From assembly GCA_902826695.1 (NCBI GenBank), contig CADEFU010000004.1, forward strand, positions 248,001-312,000: DNA of 64,000 bases. Direction: 5' to 3'. This DNA comes from an uncultured Alphaproteobacteria bacterium. GTDB taxonomy: Bacteria; Pseudomonadota; Alphaproteobacteria; Micropepsales; Micropepsaceae. Shown in pieces: positions 15,701-24,563 of this stretch. The position numbers and the translations under genes were made by a program. How positions within the stretch are numbered: position 1 is the stretch's first letter; the number at the start of each line of letters is the position of its first letter. Below the pieces are notes generated by a model, which had not been told where the DNA came from, ran no database searches, and worked only from the letters and a program-made list of their open reading frames with translations.

Positions 15701-17400
15701 CCTTCCTCCTGCGCGACCCGGGAAACTTCCTCCACCGTGGTCACGCCTTCAAGCACTTTTCGAAGCCCGTTGCGCCTCAAGCCTTCCATCCCCGCAGCCA
15801 GTGCTGCGGAATGAATTATGGAAGCGCTTGCCCTCTCGCCCACGAGGCGCCTGATCTTCTCATCGGGCACCAACAACTCGCACAAGACCGTCCGCCCCCG
15901 ATACCCCGTCCCATGGCATGCCGCGCATCCCTTAGCGGCGAAAACCCGCGGCGCACCCTCGACCCCCATTGCTTTCAGTTCAGCCGTCCACTCGGCCCCA
16001 AGCACGATGGGTGCCTTGCAGTCGCAGCAAAGCAGACGCACCAAACGCTGCGAGAGAATACCCGCCACGGTCGATGTCAGCAGGTAGTCCTCGACGTGCA
16101 TGTCGAGCAGCCGTGTCAGGGCCCCCGCCGCACTGTTCGTGTGCACGGTCGATAGAACGAGATGCCCGGTCAGCGAGGCCTGCACCGCAATCCGAGCGGT
16201 CTCGGGATCGCGAATCTCGCCGACCAAAATTACATTCGGGTCGTGCCGCAAGAATGACCGAAGCGTACTCGCGAACGTCAGCCCAATCTCCGGCTTCACC
16301 TGGACCTGATTGACACCCGGTATTTTGTATTCGACAGGATCTTCGACCGAGAGAATTTTGCGCGACGTCGTGTTCAGGCGCTGCAACGCAGCGTACAGGG
16401 TTGTTGTTTTCCCGCTGCCGGTCGGCCCCGTCACCAGCACGATCCCGTTCGGCTTGGCAAGCAGCGCCACAAGCTTTGCCTGCATCTCGGCGTCGAACCC
16501 CAGCGCGTCGAAGTCGAGCGCTACCGACGACTTGTCGAGAATGCGAACCGCCACGGCTTCGCCATAGACAACCGGTGCCGTCGCAATACGAAGATCGATC
16601 TCTTTCCCGCGGATCGCAAGCTTCACCGCGCCATCCTGCGGCAAACGTCGTTCAGCGATGTTCAACCCGCTCATGATTTTCAGCCGCGAGACGATCGCGG
16701 GCGCGAGTTCGAATGCCGCCGGCTCCTCTTCTTTCAGTACGCCGTCAATCCGCGTACGTATCCGCAACCGCCGTTCTAGCGGCTCGATGTGTATGTCCGA
16801 TGCGCCGGCCTCGACGGCCCGCGTGATCAGCGCATTGACAAAGCGAATGACCGGCGCCTCGCTCGCGCTCTCGCGAAGTCGTGCAACGTCCGCATCCGTC
16901 GAGCCTTGCCCGCCCCCGCTAGCCGCCGAAAGCGCCTCCGCGTCGCCCGCCGAATAAAGCCGCTTCAGCGCCTCCTCGATCTCCGTCGATGACCCCGCCT
17001 TTACAATCACGCGGCGGTTCGTGGCCAAAGCCAGTGCGTCCGTTACAAACCCGTCCAGCGGATCGACGGTCGCGATCGTTACCGTGTCGTCGTTTGCTGC
17101 GAGCAGCACGGCCTTTGAGTCCTTCAAGAACCTCTCAGTCACGCTTTCCGGCAGCACTGGCTCGATCGGATACTCGGCCCCGTCCGCGACCGGAATCCCA
17201 AGCCCGTCGCTAAACGCCGCGACCAGGTCGCGCTCCGGCACCAGACCCAATTCGAGCAGAATCTTGGTAAGGCTAACGCGCGTGTGTTCGAAAACGCGCC
17301 AGGCCCGCTCCGCGCTTTCGGCATCAAGCTTGCCGGCGCGACGCAGGTGGTCGAGTAGCTTCTGCTCGGCGCTAACCGCCGCGGATGCAGCTGCGACCAT
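15697..17400 (-). CDS. gspE: Type II secretion ATPase GspE
   Basis: 567 residues from the ATG at 17400 (GAGG eight bases upstream; a TTG two codons earlier is rejected). The N-terminal MshEN/T2SSE_N domain (about 10-160) is followed by the hexameric ATPase. It shows Walker A GPTGSGKTTTLYAAL, the Asp box with DIHIEPLERRLRIRTRIDG, Walker B NVILVGEIRDPETA and the His box GHLVLSTVHTNSA. Near the C-terminus is the tetra-cysteine zinc motif, LLCCDCKAP and CAACHGTGYRGR. It powers pseudopilus assembly from the cytoplasmic face. It lies between the prepilin peptidase gene (48 bp upstream) and gspG (4-base overlap). Confidence 0.93.
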   Translation of the reverse strand: MVAAASAAVSAEQKLLDHLRRAGKLDAESAERAWRVFEHTRVSLTKILLELGLVPERDLVAAFSDGLGIPVADGAEYPIEPVLPESVTERFLKDSKAVLLAANDDTVTIATVDPLDGFVTDALALATNRRVIVKAGSSTEIEEALKRLYSAGDAEALSAASGGGQGSTDADVARLRESASEAPVIRFVNALITRAVEAGASDIHIEPLERRLRIRTRIDGVLKEEEPAAFELAPAIVSRLKIMSGLNIAERRLPQDGAVKLAIRGKEIDLRIATAPVVYGEAVAVRILDKSSVALDFDALGFDAEMQAKLVALLAKPNGIVLVTGPTGSGKTTTLYAALQRLNTTSRKILSVEDPVEYKIPGVNQVQVKPEIGLTFASTLRSFLRHDPNVILVGEIRDPETARIAVQASLTGHLVLSTVHTNSAAGALTRLLDMHVEDYLLTSTVAGILSQRLVRLLCCDCKAPIVLGAEWTAELKAMGVEGAPRVFAAKGCAACHGTGYRGRTVLCELLVPDEKIRRLVGERASASIIHSAALAAGMEGLRRNGLRKVLEGVTTVEEVSRVAQEEG

Positions 17401-17448
17401 GGTCAAATCCTCAGTTCGCGGCCATTTACCGCCCGCCCGCCCGGGTGT

Positions 17449-18210
17449 TCAAGCACCCAGAAGCAGCGGTCCGTACAGCCACGTCAACCAAAGACCTGCT
17501 GCAAGTCCCACGCCGAGTGGCAGCGCGGTGTCTGCCGTCATCGCCCTCCCGCGCAAGTGAACCAGCAAAGCGAGCCCCAGGGACAAAATAGCCCCGTAAA
17601 GAAGCACCGTCCCTATGCCCGCCAACCCCACCCAGGCGCCCGCGGCAGCCATCAGCTTCGCGTCACCAAAGCCAAGCCCATCCCGCCCCCGGACCGCTCG
17701 GTAAGCCCATGCGGCGCCAACCATCAAGCCGAACCCTGCCGCCGCCCCGATCGCATGCCACACCAGCGACTGGGGGTCGATCCACCAAGCGACCATCAAC
17801 CCGGCCGGGATCAGCGGTAGGGTCAAAACGTCGGCTAGGATCATCGACCGCCAATCCATCGCAGCCAGTGCCAACAGCGCCCAACCAAGCCCCACCGTGA
17901 TCCACAGCAGATCACCGCGCACCTCGGTCATCGCCCATAACACGGTGACTGCGGCTGCAATCTCGATCCCTGGATAAAGCGCGTCGATGCGCGTGCCACA
18001 GCCCCGGCAGCGCCCTCGTTGCACCACCCAACTCACCAGGGGCACCAACTCCAGCGGGGACAGCGTCTTTGCGCAAGACCGGCATCGCGACCGCGACGCA
18101 ACCACGTCCTCCCCGGCAGGCAACCGCACGACAAGCACGCTCAAGAAGCTGCCCACAAACGGCGCCATGCAAAGCGGAACCAACCAATCAAACGGCGCAA
18201 CCGCACTCAC
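17449..18210 (-). CDS. Prepilin peptidase (A24 family), GspO/PilD-like
   Basis: 253 residues from a GTG at 18210, 19 bases after the SCO1-like stop; the frame stays open further upstream, but that part is Arg/Ser-rich shadow. The N-terminal methylase domain has the zinc-binding pairs CRSCAKTL and CRGCGTRI. Around it are PFVGSFLSVLVVRLP, ELVPLVSWV and YPGIEIAAAVT, typical of bifunctional peptidase/methyltransferases. The aspartyl protease residues lie in ALAAMDWRSMILAD and GFGDAKLMAAAGAW. Seven to eight membrane segments are visible. It should cut and N-methylate the GspG-type pseudopilins encoded two genes downstream. Confidence 0.88.
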   Translation of the reverse strand: MSAVAPFDWLVPLCMAPFVGSFLSVLVVRLPAGEDVVASRSRCRSCAKTLSPLELVPLVSWVVQRGRCRGCGTRIDALYPGIEIAAAVTVLWAMTEVRGDLLWITVGLGWALLALAAMDWRSMILADVLTLPLIPAGLMVAWWIDPQSLVWHAIGAAAGFGLMVGAAWAYRAVRGRDGLGFGDAKLMAAAGAWVGLAGIGTVLLYGAILSLGLALLVHLRGRAMTADTALPLGVGLAAGLWLTWLYGPLLLGA

Positions 18211-18229
18211 TGCGAGCGCCCCGCCACTC

Positions 18230-18832
18230 TCATGGCGTGCTCGGCCCAGCCTCAATGAGCGCACGCAGCCGCTTCTCGATGACGTCCTGCGGCGTGCCGA
18301 AAGCGATCGTATCCACCACCGCACCGCGCTCATTCATAAGGAACACCGCAGCCGTGTGATCGAGCGTGTAGTCGGCGTCCTTCAGCGGAACTCTCTCGCT
18401 CGTCACCTCGAACGCATCCGCAACCCGCTTTATGTCCTTCGCCGGGCCAGTGATCGCGCGCACACGCGTCCTGAAGCCCGAAAAATAGCTCTTCAACACC
18501 GGCGCGGTGTCGCGCTCGGGGTCCAGCGTTACAAAGACGACCTGCACCTTTGCCGCTTTAGGTCCGATGCGCGACAGCGCCGCGTCCAGTTCCCAAACCG
18601 TCACCGGGCAAATCACAGGACACTGCGTGAAGCCAAAAAACACAGCGCGCGGTTTCCCCGAGAGCGCCCCCCAAAGCACGCCCGCGCCCGTCTCATCGAC
18701 GAGCTTTACGTCGTCTACGCCACGCCCAAGCTTCGCGAAATCGGCGGCAACGGTAGAAGTTGCCTTCTCGGCACGCGCTGCGACCGGCGCGAACGCGACA
18801 ACCGCCAAGACAAGGCAAAGGACAAAACGCAT
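18230..18832 (-). CDS. SCO1/SenC-family copper chaperone-like thiol protein
   Basis: 200 residues from the ATG at 18832; a longer frame begins at 18904, but the inner ATG opens a clean signal peptide (RFVLCLVLAVVAFAPVAARA). The thioredoxin-fold domain has the SCO copper motif FTQCPVICPVT (CxxxC) and the partner His in YTLDHTAAVFLMN. In SCO1 proteins these three residues bind copper for delivery to the CuA site of cytochrome c oxidase. The gene heads the run prepilin peptidase-gspE-gspG. There is no oxidase gene in the window, so the target is unknown. Confidence 0.88.
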   Translation of the reverse strand: MRFVLCLVLAVVAFAPVAARAEKATSTVAADFAKLGRGVDDVKLVDETGAGVLWGALSGKPRAVFFGFTQCPVICPVTVWELDAALSRIGPKAAKVQVVFVTLDPERDTAPVLKSYFSGFRTRVRAITGPAKDIKRVADAFEVTSERVPLKDADYTLDHTAAVFLMNERGAVVDTIAFGTPQDVIEKRLRALIEAGPSTP

Positions 18833-18939
18833 TCTATTCCAATCAAGCCGCTCACTAACCGCCAGCTTCTCCCATTTAAACACAAACAGGGGGTTAACCG
18901 GCAAGCTGGCGCGCCACCCATGGCTCGACGATCAAATGG

Positions 18940-19029
18940 TGGCGGATGGGGTGAGATTCGAACTCACGGAGGGCGCAAACCCTCGCCGGTTTTCAAGACC
19001 GGTGCCTTAAACCGCTCGGCCACCCATCC
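18940..19029 (-). tRNA. tRNA-Ser (anticodon UGA)
   Basis: The minus strand reads GGATGGG at the 5' end (19023-19029), pairing with CCCATCC (18944-18950), then G and an encoded CCA (18940-18942). The anticodon stem-loop contains CTTGAAA, with TGA at 18993-18995, reading UCA codons. A long variable arm (GCGAGGGTTTGCGCCCTC) and a TPsiC arm with GTTCGAAT mark it as a class II serine tRNA. Confidence 0.97.
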
Positions 19030-19313
19030 GACTTTGCTGCGGGCGCGAGATGTAGCATCGGCCGAAGCGCTCGAAAAGCCCGCCGACGGCTTCGCGCTTG
19101 CGGCAAAAACGAGGCACCCCCAGCCCGCCACGCCTGAAGATCGGCTGACGAAACAATGCTGCAAGTGCGCCCGTCACAAACCAAGCGCGTCACGATGATT
19201 TGTGAACTGCCAGTCAACCGCAGTGGTGGTAGATTCGACTCAAATCAGTGCCACGCGTTTCAAACAAGCGCAGAGCAGACACCAGATCTGCAGGCACCTA
19301 ATGGGAGGGACGA
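19030..19313. other. Intergenic stretch between tRNA-Ser and a small gene
   Basis: 284 bp. The part next to the tRNA should hold the tRNA promoter (a weak TACATC-type -10 about 20 bases upstream of the tRNA). The right part must hold the promoter for the gene at 19314, but no convincing -35/-10 pair is seen. A stretch with GAGCGCTTCGGCC-type short palindromes occurs near 19055-19075. No coding signal was seen. Confidence 0.5.
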
Positions 19314-19538
19314 ATGTCCGACTCTTCGATAACCGCTTTCAACAACCTGCAACCGATTGTGGTGCGCACGATCCGCGAGGCGTTCGATGACGCCGTCAAG
19401 GAAATCGAGCAACGTCGCGGTGCGCTGCCTGAATGCGAGCGCGCGCGCGTCGCGCGCCATCTCGTGGAAATGGCCCGCCACGGCGAGTGCAGCTTCGAAC
19501 GCCTGCGTGGCGCAGCCATCGAAGCGGTTCCGCTCTAA
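19314..19538 (+). CDS. Small acidic protein of unknown function
   Basis: 74 residues, preceded by a strong ribosome-binding site (GGGAGG five bases before the ATG). It is mostly helical in character, with IVVRTIREAFDDAVKEIEQRRG and ARVARHLVEMARHGECSFERLR. It has no signal peptide or membrane segment, so it is probably cytoplasmic. The charge pattern could suit a small regulator or adaptor, but I do not recognise a family. It lies 56 bp before the CxxCH gene on the same strand and may be co-transcribed with it. Confidence 0.65.
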   Translation: MSDSSITAFNNLQPIVVRTIREAFDDAVKEIEQRRGALPECERARVARHLVEMARHGECSFERLRGAAIEAVPL

Positions 19539-19594
19539 ACCGCACGCGTCTACCCGCTTGTTTGTCCGCACCTTCGCGTGGGAAAGTCCCGCGC

Positions 19595-20881
19595 ATGCGT
19601 TTTCGTTGGTTCGCAATCCTCAGCAGTTTGATGACGGCAGCGTGCGTCGGTGCCGCGCCGCTCGACCGCATCGAAAAGCCGCCTACAACGTGGCGCGGCC
19701 ACGTCTTCACCCCCAGCTTCAAATTTCCTACAAAACCAAACGTCGAGCCGTATCCCTGGCAGAGCATCAGCTTTCGCAAAGAGCCCGAGCGCTACCTGCG
19801 TGAGCTGCTCGCCTACACCCTCGATGGCCAAGATCGCATCAATTGGAACCTAGAAGCGAACAAACGCCGCCGTTGGCACCACATGCCCTGGCTCGGTCCC
19901 GGCGCCAATGGCCGCGAGTTCATCCACGGCCTAACCCGTGGGCGCGACCTCGCACCCGGCGAACTCGGCAACGCACAAACTGCCTGCCGTCAGAACTGGG
20001 CGATTGCATTCTACAACGACGCGGGCGGTGCCGTGCTCGGCAAAATCTGGGGCTCAGGGCGTCGTGATCCAAGCCTGAATGCACTGCCGTTCCCCGTTGG
20101 CACCGTCGCCGTCAAGATCGTCTTCACCGAAGCCACCATCGCCGACGATCCAAAACTCGCCAACGCACCCGAGATCGACGCAAACATCCACGCAGACGCA
20201 ACACCCGGCGATGGTCACTGCGCCGAAGCAATCAGCAATAACAAGCCTGCATCTCGCGAACCGCGCAAACTGCGCTTGATTCAAATTGATCTAGCCGTGC
20301 GCGAAGACCGCGCCAGCTACAAGACAGGCTGGGTCTTCGGCAGCTTCCGCTATGACGGTACGATCCCCGCAAGCGACCCGTGGGCGAAACTTGTGCCGAT
20401 GGGCCTGATGTGGGGCAACGACCCGCAACTCAGCGACGACGCTGCTACCGCAGGTGCAAAGCCGCGCCAGAGCATCGTCTTCGACGCCGGCCTGGGTTTC
20501 GGCCGGGGCGGCCGCATGAACGGCATCGTCGACGACCGCTCATCGGCCTGCAGCTCCTGCCACATGGCCGCGCAATGGCCGACGGTCGCGCCGATGACCG
20601 CCCCCCCGCCCTGGACCGACGCTAAGTGCTGGTTCCGGAACCTCGACGCCCGCTACACGTTCGGTTTCCCGCCGGGAACGGGGAAAGGCTGCACCGACGT
20701 GGTCGCGTTGGAGAAGACTCAGTCGCTCGACTTCTCGCTTCAGCTCGCGATCGCACTACGCAACTGGAGCATGGCGCGCGCCCAAAGTGGCAAGCCCGTT
20801 CGAACCCCGATCGGCACCCTCGGTCGCAACGGCGACCGCCTCACCGTCGACGGGTTGGAGAGCTTGGTCCTGAAACGCTAG
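19595..20881 (+). CDS. Exported protein with one CxxCH haem-binding motif, function unknown
   Basis: 428 residues from the ATG at 19595. The open frame extends further upstream but there overlaps the small gene at 19314 in another frame. The N-terminus is a signal peptide, possibly lipoprotein-type (RFRWFAILSSLMTAAC). A single c-type haem motif, ACSSCHMAAQWP (Cys 319, Cys 322, His 323), lies in the C-terminal third, with Met residues nearby as possible axial ligands. The larger N-terminal part (for example TACRQNWAIAFYNDAGG and GKIWGSGRRDP) is not recognised. If haem is attached, it is a periplasmic monohaem protein with a large extra domain. Its stop abuts the convergent tfoX-like gene with no space for a terminator. 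Confidence 0.75.
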   Translation: MRFRWFAILSSLMTAACVGAAPLDRIEKPPTTWRGHVFTPSFKFPTKPNVEPYPWQSISFRKEPERYLRELLAYTLDGQDRINWNLEANKRRRWHHMPWLGPGANGREFIHGLTRGRDLAPGELGNAQTACRQNWAIAFYNDAGGAVLGKIWGSGRRDPSLNALPFPVGTVAVKIVFTEATIADDPKLANAPEIDANIHADATPGDGHCAEAISNNKPASREPRKLRLIQIDLAVREDRASYKTGWVFGSFRYDGTIPASDPWAKLVPMGLMWGNDPQLSDDAATAGAKPRQSIVFDAGLGFGRGGRMNGIVDDRSSACSSCHMAAQWPTVAPMTAPPPWTDAKCWFRNLDARYTFGFPPGTGKGCTDVVALEKTQSLDFSLQLAIALRNWSMARAQSGKPVRTPIGTLGRNGDRLTVDGLESLVLKR

Positions 20882-21304
20882 TCAGCGTTTGCGGGTCACG
20901 GCTTTCGTTTTCCGCGGGGCCACGAGCGGCAGATCGCGCGACAGCACCGCCTTCCGCGCAGGCTTCTTCTTACCCCGCGACGCGATCGCCACCTCATAGG
21001 CCCGTCGGGCCCACTTCGCGAGTTGATCTGTGTCGTCAAGCAACCGCGGCGGCACTTCGAAATAGCTCATCGCAACCGTATCGCCGTTTTTGCTCTCGAA
21101 GACGAACGGCTTCGATCCCTCGCGCTCGAACGCAGGGCGCGTCTCATCGTTAGCTTTGAGATACACGCGCTCATCCGCAATCAGCCCAAACATCTGGTCT
21201 TTGAAGTAGATGCCGGCCCCGCCGAACATCAATTTGATTTTGATCTCGCCGAACGGCGCGAACAGATCGGCGACATGCTCCCGGAAGGCGGCGCTAACCG
21301 ACAC
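20882..21304 (-). CDS. TfoX/Sxy N-terminal-domain protein
   Basis: 140 residues from a GTG at 21304 immediately after the sufA-like stop. It carries the TfoX N-terminal domain (VADLFAPFGEIKIKLMFGGAGIYFKDQMFGLIADERVYLKAN, seen here in pieces such as FGGAGIYF and LIADERVYLK), followed by a Lys/Arg-rich tail (RGKKKPARKAV, RKTKAVTRKR). In gammaproteobacteria the full TfoX regulates competence; short stand-alone N-terminal-domain proteins are common in other bacteria and have no assigned role. It is the last gene of the leftward suf operon, which may be hitch-hiking rather than function. Confidence 0.8.
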   Translation of the reverse strand: MSVSAAFREHVADLFAPFGEIKIKLMFGGAGIYFKDQMFGLIADERVYLKANDETRPAFEREGSKPFVFESKNGDTVAMSYFEVPPRLLDDTDQLAKWARRAYEVAIASRGKKKPARKAVLSRDLPLVAPRKTKAVTRKR

Positions 21305-21682
21305 CTACTGCACCGCAGCCTTAAGCGCCACGGATTCCCCGCACCCGCAAGCACTCGTCTGGTTTGGATTGTTGAACACGAACCGCGCTTGCAGCTTGTC
21401 GCGCACGAAGTCCATCTCGGTCCCGATCAAGAACAAGATCGCCTTCGGGTCGATCAGAACCTTGACACCCTTGTCTTCAACCACTTCGTCCAGCGGGTTC
21501 TGCTTCTCGGCATAGTCCATCGTGTAGGACATCCCCGCGCAGCCGGCATTCTTCAGCCCGACGCGAATGCCGACAAACGGCTTCTCAGCCTTCGCCATTG
21601 CAAGTTTCACCTGCTCGGCCGCTGCATCGGTCAAGCGCAGCGCCTTCGGGCGTTCACGGCGGGTTCTGGGGGCTTCGCTCAT
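21305..21682 (-). CDS. sufA: A-type iron-sulfur carrier, SufA/ErpA-like
   Basis: 125 residues of the HesB/IscA family. The three conserved cysteines are seen as KNAGCAGMSYTMDYAE and, near the C-terminus, NQTSACGCGES; they hold a bridging cluster or iron in a dimer. An N-terminal basic extension (TRRERPKALRLTDAAAEQVK) is typical of alphaproteobacterial members. It receives clusters from the SufBCD scaffold and passes them to apoproteins. The gene lies 15 bp after sufT and abuts the tfoX-like gene. Confidence 0.9.
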   Translation of the reverse strand: MSEAPRTRRERPKALRLTDAAAEQVKLAMAKAEKPFVGIRVGLKNAGCAGMSYTMDYAEKQNPLDEVVEDKGVKVLIDPKAILFLIGTEMDFVRDKLQARFVFNNPNQTSACGCGESVALKAAVQ

Positions 21683-21697
21683 GAGATGAATCTGGGC

Positions 21698-22057
21698 TCA
21701 AAACATGTTGAGTTCAAGCTTCGCTTCTTCCGACATGCGTTCCGGCGTCCAAGGCGGGTCGAAAACCATGTTCACGGTCACTTCGCCGACACCCGGCACT
21801 TTTGCCACGGCGTCCTTAACCCAGCCCGGCATCTCGCCCGCGACCGGACACGCTGGCGCCGTCAGCGTCATGTCGATCGTAACGTCCCTCTTATCCGACA
21901 CATCGATTTTGTAGATTAGGCCCAGCTCGTAGACATCGACCGGAATCTCCGGGTCGAACACGGTTTTGAGTTCGCGGATCAGCGCTTGCGTCAGTTCCTC
22001 AAGCTCCTGCGGAGAGAGCCCAGTTCCTTCAAGCGGCAATGGCAACTGCGTGTTCAT
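21698..22057 (-). CDS. sufT: SufT-type iron-sulfur assembly factor (MIP18/DUF59)
   Basis: 119 residues with the MIP18/PaaD-like domain: VFDPEIPVDVYELGLIYKIDV, DVTIDMTLTAPACPVAG and VNMVFDPPWTPERMSEEAKLELN. The single cysteine in TAPACPVA is the conserved functional residue. SufT proteins assist maturation of Fe-S proteins, especially under high demand, and are usually encoded within suf operons. The start overlaps the sufS stop by 4 bases (ATGA), so it is translationally coupled. Confidence 0.9.
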   Translation of the reverse strand: MNTQLPLPLEGTGLSPQELEELTQALIRELKTVFDPEIPVDVYELGLIYKIDVSDKRDVTIDMTLTAPACPVAGEMPGWVKDAVAKVPGVGEVTVNMVFDPPWTPERMSEEAKLELNMF

Positions 22058-23277
22058 GCGAATATCGCCCGGGCCTTGTGCAGCGCTTCGATCAAAACAT
22101 CGACTTCGGCGCGCGTGTTGTAGAATGCAAACGACGCCCGCGCCGTTGCCGGCACTCCAAGGCGCTCCATTAGAGGCTGCGCACAGTGATGCCCGGCCCG
22201 CACGGCAACGCCCTGCCGATCGACAATCGTCGCCACGTCATGGGCGTGCGCACCATCCATCGTGAACGAGATGATCGCCCCCTTCCCCGGCGCCTGACCC
22301 TGAATGCGAATCCAGTTCAGTTCCTTGAACCGTGCCGTCGCGTAGGTCAGCAAATCATGCTCCTGCGCCTCCAAATCCGCGCGATCGAACGCGCGAATGT
22401 AATCGATCGCCGCCCCCAAACCGACCGCTTCAATGATCGGCGGCGTTCCGGCTTCAAACCGCTGCGGCGAACGTCCATAGGTAACGTGATCGAAGTACAC
22501 CTCGTCGATCATCTCCCCGCCGCCCTTGAACGGCGGCAGGCGGTCGGCCCACTCTTTCTTGAGATACAGCACGCCAATGCCCGTCGGCCCATAGAGCTTG
22601 TGCCCGGTGGCGACATAAAAATCGCACTCCAGATGCTGCACATCGATCCTCTGATGGACCGACGCCTGGCACCCGTCGAGCAGCACCGGGATGCCGCGCG
22701 CATGCGCAAGCCGCGCGATGTGTTTCGCGGGCGTCACGGTACCCAGCACGTTCGACATATGTGTGATCGCAACGATCTTCGTACGCGGCGAAAGCACCGC
22801 CTCAAACGCCGCAAGATCGAACCCGCCATCATCCCTGATCGGCGCCCAGCGGATCACCGCACCCTTGCGCTCGCGCAAGAAATGCCACGGCACAATATTC
22901 GAGTGGTGCTCCATTTCGCTGAGCACAATCTCATCGCCTTCACCGATCGACTGCCCAAGCGCACTTGCCACCAAGTTGATGGCATCCGTCCCGCCACTCG
23001 TGAAGACAACTTGATCGGCCGAAGGAGCGTTGATGAACGCCCGTACCTTCTCGCGCGCACCCTCGTAGGCGTCTGTCGCCGCCGTTGACATCGCATGCAA
23101 ACCGCGATGCACGTTCGCGTAAGAGGTCCGCATCACCCGCGTCATCGCCTCGATCACCTGCGTCGGCTTCTGCGCCGACGCCGCATTATCGAGATAGGTC
23201 AGCGGCTTGCCGTTCACCTGCTCCTGCAGGATCGGAAAGTCCGCTCGCACCTGAGCAATGTCGAACTGCCGTGTCAT
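22054..23277 (-). CDS. sufS: Cysteine desulfurase SufS
   Basis: 407 residues, a group II class V aminotransferase-fold desulfurase. The PLP lysine is in ATGHKLYGPTGIGVLYLKK, and the catalytic cysteine is in VRAGHHCAQPLMERL (the SufS-type short loop). Also visible are YLDNAASAQKPTQV and ITHMSNVLGTVTP. It takes sulfur from cysteine as an enzyme persulfide for the SufBCD scaffold. No sufE or sufU gene is present in this operon, so the sulfur acceptor is encoded elsewhere or SufT/others substitute. It overlaps sufD and sufT by 4 bases each. Confidence 0.95.
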   Translation of the reverse strand: MTRQFDIAQVRADFPILQEQVNGKPLTYLDNAASAQKPTQVIEAMTRVMRTSYANVHRGLHAMSTAATDAYEGAREKVRAFINAPSADQVVFTSGGTDAINLVASALGQSIGEGDEIVLSEMEHHSNIVPWHFLRERKGAVIRWAPIRDDGGFDLAAFEAVLSPRTKIVAITHMSNVLGTVTPAKHIARLAHARGIPVLLDGCQASVHQRIDVQHLECDFYVATGHKLYGPTGIGVLYLKKEWADRLPPFKGGGEMIDEVYFDHVTYGRSPQRFEAGTPPIIEAVGLGAAIDYIRAFDRADLEAQEHDLLTYATARFKELNWIRIQGQAPGKGAIISFTMDGAHAHDVATIVDRQGVAVRAGHHCAQPLMERLGVPATARASFAFYNTRAEVDVLIEALHKARAIFA

Positions 23278-24563
23278 GCCGCCGTCACCTGCGTCATGCG
23301 CGCCGTAAGCCAGGCATCGACCGGCGCGCGATACGGCTCCGGCAACCGCTCCGTCACCTCTCCCAAGAAAGCGCCGACAAGCATGCTGCGCGCCTCCGCC
23401 TCCGGAATCCCGCGCTGCTGCAAGTAGAACAGCTGGCTCTCATCGAGCGCCCCAATCGACGCCCCGTGACCGCACTTCACGTCGTCGGCATAGATTTCAA
23501 GCTCGGGCTTCTGATCGATCTCCGCATGCGGCGTCAGCAGGAGCGCCCGCGACAGCTGATGACTGTCCGACTTCTGGGCCTCAGACCTCACCACGACGAG
23601 CCCCTGCACCACGCCATGACCGCTGCCGGCGGCAACACCCTTCGAAACGATGCGGCTCGTCGTGTGCGGCGCTTCATGCGTAACCCGCATCGTGAAATCG
23701 GTATGCTGTCCCTCCCCGGCCGCATATGCGCACGCCCGCGCAAACGCTGCGCCCGGCGCCGTCAACCGCGCGCTCGCCTGCTGTCGCGCCACTGCGGCGC
23801 CTGACGAAGCAACGATCCCGCGATAGGACGCATCGCGCCCCACTTCGATCGTGTCGGCACGCACGACAACACTCGCGCCTTCGTTCGCCGTCACGCGCAA
23901 ATGCCGCAACCGCGCCCCGGGCTCGAGCGAAATAGCCGTCACCGTGGTCGCAAAGCTCTGCCCCGGCGCCGCTCCATCATCGAGCTCGATCAAGGTCAGC
24001 TCGGCACCTTCTTCGAGTACGATCACGTTGCGGGTATGCGCCATAGCCGCTTCGCTCAATGTCGAGCGCACGATGACCGGCTGCTTCACCGCGAGCCCCC
24101 GCGCGACGCGCACCAGAACGCCGTCCGATGCAAAAGCCAGGTTCAAATTCTCAACCGCCTCATCCGTCGGCTGCAACCATTGCCTGAGCCACAGCGACGG
24201 CATCCCGAGCGCCTCGGCCAGACTGATGACCTCAAGCCCATCGGGCACGTCATCGGGAACACCGACAACCTTGCCACCGACGATGCGAACACGATGCCCC
24301 TTCAAGCCATCGAGGACATCGGCATCAGAAACGTCCTTGCCACTCGCGAGATCGAAGCCGTGCGCAAGCTTGTTCCGCAGGTCGGTATACTTCCAAGCCT
24401 CCAGGCGCCGATGCGGCAGCCCCTCGCGCGTAACGCGATTCAGCGCCTCCGCCCGCAACGGCTGCAACCACGACGCTCCAGGCAACGAAGCGCCAACCTT
24501 CGCGAACAACGCGACAAGGGCGCTTTCGTGCGAAACATCAGCCGTGGTCTCAACCGCCGCCAT
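23274..24563 (-). CDS. sufD: Fe-S scaffold component SufD
   Basis: 429 residues from the ATG at 24563, one base into the sufC stop (TGATG); a TTG one codon earlier is rejected. The N-terminal helical region contains LPHRRLEAWKYTDLRNKL. The C-terminal beta-helix domain has the SufB/SufD signature, GSGHGVVQGLVVV, YADDVKCGHGASIGALDESQLFYLQQRGIPEAEA and GAFLGEV. The His in KCGHGAS aligns with the cluster-site His of SufD. With SufB and SufC it forms the SufBC2D scaffold in the cytoplasm. Confidence 0.95.
   Translation of the reverse strand: MAAVETTADVSHESALVALFAKVGASLPGASWLQPLRAEALNRVTREGLPHRRLEAWKYTDLRNKLAHGFDLASGKDVSDADVLDGLKGHRVRIVGGKVVGVPDDVPDGLEVISLAEALGMPSLWLRQWLQPTDEAVENLNLAFASDGVLVRVARGLAVKQPVIVRSTLSEAAMAHTRNVIVLEEGAELTLIELDDGAAPGQSFATTVTAISLEPGARLRHLRVTANEGASVVVRADTIEVGRDASYRGIVASSGAAVARQQASARLTAPGAAFARACAYAAGEGQHTDFTMRVTHEAPHTTSRIVSKGVAAGSGHGVVQGLVVVRSEAQKSDSHQLSRALLLTPHAEIDQKPELEIYADDVKCGHGASIGALDESQLFYLQQRGIPEAEARSMLVGAFLGEVTERLPEPYRAPVDAWLTARMTQVTAA

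Noticed and set aside
18908-18920. TGGCGCGCCA palindrome near the tRNA as an attachment site
   Set aside because: It is a single short palindrome in GC-rich DNA, with no integrase gene and no duplicated tRNA end.
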